Source: Saururus chinensis
Taxonomy: Eukaryota; Streptophyta; Magnoliopsida; Piperales; Saururaceae
Length of the DNA stretch: 64,000 bases
Assembly: GCA_035235625.1 (NCBI GenBank)
Contig: CP141141.1
Location: 11,777,968 to 11,841,967, forward strand
Reading direction: 5' to 3'
Part shown: in pieces, positions 58,260-64,000 of the stretch
Position numbering within the stretch: the first letter of the stretch is position 1
Layout of the letters: each line of letters starts with the position of its first letter
Translations under genes and position numbers: made by a program
Notes under the pieces: generated by a model
Seen by the model: the letters and a program-made list of their open reading frames with translations, nothing else
What the model was told of the DNA's origin: nothing
The model's database searches: none

Positions 58260-61200
58260 GAGTAATACTACAAATGGTGAATTAGCAAAGACATCAGAAG
58301 AGAAGAAAAAGAGAATCTATGGAAGGAGATCGGGTCTAAGAACGAACAGTTTCCCCGCTGGACTCCGACTTTCAAAAGACCCTGTTGATTCATGACCGGG
58401 ATGCAAGGTAATCTTGGTAGAGACAAGGTTCTACCCAGTCTATGATTGCGAGTCAAGCATTATCTCGAGGCCGATCTTGGACGTTCTAATTGGTGAGTGC
58501 TGGGATGACTCATAGGAGTTGTTCATCATTAGGGGGGGAATACTACCTGTTATGGTAGATGAAGTGGCACTGATAACGGGTTTGAGTGTGAAAGGGAACC
58601 CGTTTAAATTGTAAAGTGGCGAGGGGAAGGCTACCTAAGGCAAGGGGCAATTCTTCAAGAAGTTCTTCACAGGGAAGCGGTCAGAGAATAATCTAATTGA
58701 AGAAATGTTAAAAGAAGTGGCTGACAATAGACGAAGTGTGTCAAATGAGGACTTAGCATAGTTGGCTATCGTGCACATGGGGGTCCTAGTATTATTCACA
58801 CAATGAAACAAATCTATATCGCCAACTATGGGTGATTTCATAGATGACCTGTCAGAGTGCTCATCCGGTTAGACGACTTAGTACTATATCATGTATATTG
58901 CATTGAATGATAGTAGCATATTGTGTAGGCAATAACACAATGATGCAGTGTAGCATGTTATCCATAACACAACGTATGTGAGATTCGTACACTAGTTACC
59001 AATTTTTTTTGCCTTGTCCACTAGGTATAGTTTTTTTATCATACCTCTATATGGGCTCCAAGTGGACTTCCATGCAGCCTGAGGTGCAAGTGGTGGCCCG
59101 GGTTTATGCAATTGTTGAACGACGTGGAGAAGGTCATAAAACTTGACCCTACTGACAACAAGGTGAGGAAGAAGCTGTTGGCTAATCGCCAGATGAGGAA
59201 GTAGTATGAGGAAGTGTTCATGCATCTGAAGCCAGATTCACAATTATCCTCAAAATAACTTCAATTGCCGAAGAGGCCTACTTGACCGATGGCCAAAGGA
59301 CGGAAGGCGAAGAAGGAGGCCACGTAGATCATGATTCATAGGACAATGATACCCATTAACACCCACCGTGGCCAATCGTCTGGGCAATATTAATCCGGCC
59401 AAGACGTCGTTGAATCCTTTGTCATGCGAGTGGATGTCATGACTAGGATTTGTGACGTTATTTTGGAGAAGACAATTCTGTACAGCGAGTAGGGTTGGAG
59501 CACTGACAGGGTTCAAGTTGCGCTCCTGTGGGTTAAAAACAATTTGGAGGTGGCAACAAGCCTTATAGAATAGATGCAACCTCCACCAGAACCAGAGACA
59601 GAGCAATCGCATGAACTCCCTCAACTGGAAGTCCCTCATGCATCAACCCCTTCGCCGTGAACTAAAGGATTGTCGTTAGTTCGGGTTAAGTCTAGAGCTT
59701 CCAAATCAAGAGAAGTTGTTCACCCATCTACTCTTGAAGAGCAACGAGAACTTGTCCCTCAGTCTATCGACAAAGATTTCATTTTGAGTAAGTACAATTG
59801 GAAGTACATGATATTTTCAGCTATCGTGTTCATTTTGGGATAATCGTGTAATCGATCACACGATTATTGAAGCAGTTGTTAGTTAAGAAAGCAATGTGGT
59901 TGTGGTCATATGATTGATCACACGATAATCGAAACAGTCGTTAGTTTTAATCAAATGATCTATTTGTGGTCATGTGATCGTTAACATGGCGGGACATATT
60001 TACGTATTTCAGTCAATACGATAGGGTGATACATCGTGTCATCCAAAACACGATTGATGTGCATATCATATATGTACTAATGTGATTACTTATTTCTTAT
60101 ATGCAGAGAGAAGGGAGCCGAAAGCTGCCTCCCCAATAAAGAAGAAGAAGGGTCTGAAAATAAATGAAAGGACCGTAATAACAAGATTCTTCAAGAAAAT
60201 AAATGAAGAAGTTGTTCACTCCCAGCTAGTCAAGGAACAAACCCGGGAGGTCCAGGAACAAACCTGGGAGATCAAGGAACAATCCCACAAAGCAAATAAA
60301 GAAGAGGAAAGCACAAATACGTCTCAAAATAAAGAAACAGTTCCTCCAAAGCCAATACAGCTAAAAATAAAGAAGCGGAAAACTTTAGGAGACCCCTATT
60401 GCACCCCTCCTACCTCTGGTGCCCTGGAAGTTGAGGTACATCGCTGTTGATCCACCTACTAATGTAAATTAGGGTGTGGAGCCAGCCAAGAAGGTGGCCA
60501 CTCAGGGATCAAAGAAGCCAAAGAATTTCAGCAGCCACATTGAAGAGAGGATGGCAAAGTCTGGATGCACAAAAAGTGTGGATCAGAAGGCAAAGCCAGA
60601 GGATGAAGTATCTCTGGCATCCGTCCCTAGCCCATACATTATCCCTCCACCATAGCCAAAGTCTCCCACCCTAGAAGTGGTGGGCTCAAATGCTGCCAAT
60701 GGTAGCATCACTGTATTGGATACCCCTTCAGTTGATCAGGAACTACTAGAGAGTGTCCGCAAAGTGATAGGTGTGGAAGAGTACACTGAGCAACAAAAGA
60801 ATAAGGAGGAGGTCGTTGTGGTGCCACATGACTATCTTGACATTAAGATGGTGTTCCACAAGGAGACTCAGCAAGCTAAAGATCAGCATACCGTCATGGA
60901 TTTTTTGGTGCACCCATACAAGAGTGGCCCATGGTGACACTTCTCCACACTGATTACATCTCTTTGCTAAAGCAGGAGTGCATAACAAAATGAGGTACTA
61001 TTATTGATCATACATTTTATGCAAAAGCGTATTATGAATCACATGATTTCTTAAACGAGTTAAAGGGAACTTCTATCTATCGCTTTATCGGTAACATTAA
61101 ATGTCTTCATATCATTGTTTGAATAACAAGCTAAGTTTCATCTGAATTTTTACTGTATGACTATCATATTGGTGAATACACAACTTTGCAGAGGTGGACC

Positions 61201-61338
61201 ACATCAGGAAACATGTTGCCCATGAAATGGAGAGGGTCCTTTGCATAAAGGGTGCAACAAAGTGGCTAATGACGAAGATCAACAAATGCCCGTATCAAGA
61301 AACCAATGAATTGATCAGGAATTTGATCAAATGTAGAT
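58260..61338 (+). pseudogene. MULE-borne DUF1985 / ULP-protease-type gene, broken, several exons
   Basis: From 58545 one frame reads VMVDEVALITGLSVKGNPF, later NNLIEEMLKEVADNRR, SVSNEDLA-stop-LAIVHMGVLVLF, and MGDFIDDLSE. This is the DUF1985 pattern (E.ALITGL...P; ED..RLA...F....L). A likely intron follows (GT near 58870; acceptor CCACTAG near 59025), then sequence reading YLYMGSKW. Lys/Glu-rich exon-like parts follow (60082-60450: KKKKGLKINERTVITRFF...), then HTDYISLLKQECITK, then after a gap HIRKHVAHEMERVLCIKG ending at a stop at 61338. In this family a C48 (ULP1-like) cysteine protease domain normally follows DUF1985; I cannot find its His/Asp/Cys catalytic blocks. Stops in nearly every block show it is dead. 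Confidence 0.6.
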
Positions 61339-61859
61339 GAATTGTAATTAGGCAATAGACATTTTACATTTTATACACATACTATACATAAATTGTAAAT
61401 ACTCAATTGTTACTAACAATACACTGTTTATTAATTGACATAATCTTACTGGAACAACTACACTTCCTAGATTTATATATTCTATTTGAATTCCATAAGC
61501 AGGAAGTATGCGATATGATTTGTCTGAGTCCCCATTTATAAAATCAAACAATGCTTTACTTGCACAATCAAATATTAAGTTGTTAATAGTGTAATAAAAG
61601 TTTTACGACAAGTGCATTTATCGTGTTCCCAATCACATGATAATGCTTGTAGTCATGAGATCATCAACCAGAATTGATTACTCATTGTGTTCATGTTAAC
61701 ACGATATGTAATTAAGTTGTATGATATGAAAATGCGACTGTGTTCTTTACCTGTCGTCGTGTTATGGAACACACACTTCAAGGAGTCTCCTAAGTTTATA
61801 TTACCTACACACCAACATTTCTTATAGTTCACAGTTATGCCCTAGTGCTTAGAAATATA

Positions 61860-63370
61860 ACTTGTTATGATTTAAGGTGTAATATCTACTGAATCTTTAA
61901 AAAGCCCATAATATTTTCTCGCTATCCAAATGTGTGATGCTAGGGGATGGTCAGTTGAATTCTTTTGGGTTCCACAGGAATGGTTCTGTACTAACCTCGT
62001 GACAGTCACATGTTCTCCTATATTTGAAGCACTTATGTACAAGTTACAAGAATGATTGGAGCACTTTGAGGTGCACATATTTATGCTTTCATCCACAATA
62101 TGGTAAGTAAAATTCATCTTTATTACTAAGTCGATCAAAACCCTCTTGAAATAAAACAGGCTTAGAAAACATGCACTTAATTCGAGGAGCTTATGGTAAT
62201 CCTTTGCTTGTAAACTGCCAATCATTAGCTGGCTTTATCAATATTTGGTTCTAACAGGTTTAGATCATCGACTGTCTCCCACTCTACCTTGGCCTCAACA
62301 TCAAAGCTACTGGGGACCTCATTGTTTTTGAATTCTTTGTGGTTAGACATACTTTCTATGTCAACTATATCATTATCGTTCAACTGATTATCACCCCACA
62401 TTTCTTCAAAATCTTTACCATCGTAATTACAAGGGATGTATGGGGGTTCATAGTTATCATATGAAGTCCTTTTCGCACTCATCATTGGCGATAATTCTTC
62501 TAATCTAGTCTAATTGACTTCTATCACACGTTCTGTAGTCATTGGATTGGTGAAAGAAGAATGACATTGATTTGTTGAGGACAAATTTCCTAGTTCTCCC
62601 AATCTACATTGTATTTTAACGTGTTAATAAAAATGCGATATAACTTGATATCATGTATTCGGTTACACGCTTACAATTCATATCGTGTTAACGAAACCAC
62701 GATATGAATAGATGTTGTGTTATTACATCTACGCTAAAAATCATTATTGATTATCGTATATGTATGTCGTGTCATTACTAAGGCGATATATCATAAATCT
62801 TATTTTTTCTTCACATGATATGCTTTGAACTTTATACAATATGGTCAATATCATGTGCTCAAGTACACAATAAAGTACAATCTCGTGTAATCTAAAAATA
62901 GTTGTTATTTGACAGTTTCAAAAGTGAACTGTGTATCATTGACTCCAGTCTAAAATCCGAAATTAGAGTTGGGCTGAGCCATTATGACCAGTGATTTAGC
63001 TCCATTGAATGTTTGATTTCTTTCTACCGATGGTGATTTGTCACCATTGTCGGGCTCTTTCATCTTGACATATAATGATAACACCTCCTTATTTGCTTTC
63101 TTATGAATGGAGAACACTAATTACAAGTCCTCATCATCTTGTAATTCATATATTATAAATAATTAGGAAAATAAAATTAAATACTTCAAAGTCACATTAC
63201 CATTGACGACAAGTCATGCTTTGACTTAAAACAGCAGCTCCCTGAACCTCATAGACGGATCAATGTTCATCAACCGTGCTTTTTCACCTATATACATGTC
63301 ATCATTGCTAGCCTCTCCGTTGTAATGTATGTAAATACTAATTCTATCCACAATGGGTGTAAAAGGGTGA
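61860..63370 (-). pseudogene. MULE (MuDR-type) transposase, N-terminal half only, broken
   Basis: On the minus strand it opens PIVDRISIYIHYNGEASNDD MYIGEKARLM and later PSMRFRELLF, the usual N-terminus of plant MULE transposases. A second piece (62485-62225) is the acidic linker MMSAKRTSYDNYEPPYIPCN. A third (62225-61872) reads FKRVLIDLVIKMNFTYHIVD, CSNHSCNLYISASNIGEHVT, VTRLVQNHSCG, then ASHIWIARKYYGLFKDSVDI. This is the MuDR DNA-binding domain with its C-X4-C and H-X-C residues. The DDE catalytic core and the SWIM finger that should follow are absent, since 61350-61860 has no matching sequence. Confidence 0.75.
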
Positions 63371-63609
63371 TCGAATCTGCGAAATAAAGCCTTTGGAGCC
63401 CTTACACAGCTTATGGGATGTTAAAAAATGGTTTTTTACTAAACAACGAATCTCGCCGGGGAGTTACCGCTAGTCACCTCCCACCGGTGAATTTCGTTAG
63501 CTGCTAATGAATCACACCACACTAGAATGGCGTCATATTGTTCCAGTGTTTATTTATTATATTATGTTGGGTAGTTGGTTTATTTTAAACCTAAGGGCAT
63601 ATTTGTCTA

Positions 63610-64000
63610 TAAACAAGTAATTTGGTATTTGTGTTTAAACTCTAGGAAATATGAAATATTGTACTCTTCAGCCATGCAATATGAAAAAAAACTTTATAAT
63701 CTGCCACAAGAAGAAATACATCCTCAAATGTCATCAACTGCACCCACCACATATTCAATACCTGTTGTAATTCAATTAACAAATACTAGTTTCATCTAAA
63801 TCAAAGGGACATAGTAAGCATGAAAAATTAATAACATGAATATGTATGGTCAAAAGTTTTGGCTCAAGTACACCCTTCAATTAGCTACATCAATGTGCAA
63901 TTTCAATGTACACAAAAAATTGTTGTCATCGCTATCTTTTAGAAAGCAAATAACATTGTTAGGTATATAAACTTAGTTCCAACTCTAATGTTTCACAAAA
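63610..64000. other. AT-rich end of window, nothing recognised
   Basis: Outside the MULE terminus. One 74-codon ORF starts before the terminus and runs through it, so it is not a gene. No other structure is visible. Confidence 0.5.

Larger units (their letters stand above)
57378..63609. mobile_element. Mutator-like element (MULE) carrying a DUF1985/ULP-like ORF and a broken transposase
   Basis: TAGACAAAAATACCCCTAGG at 57378-57397 and CCTAAGGGCATATTTGTCTA at 63590-63609 are inverted repeats matching at 17 of 20 positions, of the kind often seen at MULE ends. Between them lie a MULE-transposase N-terminus on the minus strand and a DUF1985-type ORF on the plus strand. This pairing is known from Kaonashi-type (ULP-containing) MULEs. 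The outer ends may extend some bases further; I could not find a 9-bp duplication. Confidence 0.65.

Overview
This is nuclear DNA of a flowering plant. The evidence is AT-rich intergenic sequence, GT-AG introns, a plant-type C2H2 zinc-finger gene with nine coding exons, two copies of a plant-only DUF7733-type membrane protein, and dense plant transposons of almost every class. Nothing in the window fixes the species. I see no rRNA, tRNA, CRISPR array or bacterial-style operon.

Genes. Only three loci look functional: a 756-residue single-finger C2H2 protein (coding exons 7267-11870, with a roughly 3 kb 5' leader intron), and two DUF7733-type multi-pass membrane proteins 15 kb apart (24963-25697 and 40920-41585). 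The two are paralogues, probably an old tandem pair pushed apart by retroelements. The second has lost the conserved N-terminal motif, which survives out of frame in its leader.

Broken genes and transposons, left to right: the end of a giant LTR-like element, family A (1-1822); a Stowaway-like repeat with a tandem duplication (2361-2690); a flavonoid-3'-hydroxylase-like P450 pseudogene (2961-3470); a Stowaway MITE (13369-13568) next to a Ty1/copia RT/RNase H relic (13577-14560); a second A copy (about 16118-24133) split by a 3.4 kb family B element (19566-22959); a retroelement-type broken ORF and a Ty3/gypsy LTR (27639-30059); a chromodomain Ty3/gypsy element (30688-39387) holding an A copy that itself holds a B copy; two Tourist-like elements with trinucleotide-repeat cores (39760-40638, 43540-44403); a CACTA relic beginning at 42676 with tnpA- and tnpD-like fragments; a B copy (46376 to about 53680) split by a complete 4538-bp A element (48068-52605); a purine-rich tract (55965-56285); another Stowaway MITE (56661-56857); and a MULE (57378-63609) with a DUF1985/ULP-like ORF on one strand and the N-terminal half of a transposase on the other.

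Most notable is the reciprocal nesting of A and B. B sits inside A twice and A sits inside B once, each with a perfect 5-bp target-site duplication (ATCTT, GTATG, CATAT), so both families were active in overlapping periods. Both carry roughly 57-bp minisatellites that look homogenised within each copy. Family A also has a GC-rich internal block I cannot explain. All exon and element borders come from reading the sequence by eye; I ran no searches.
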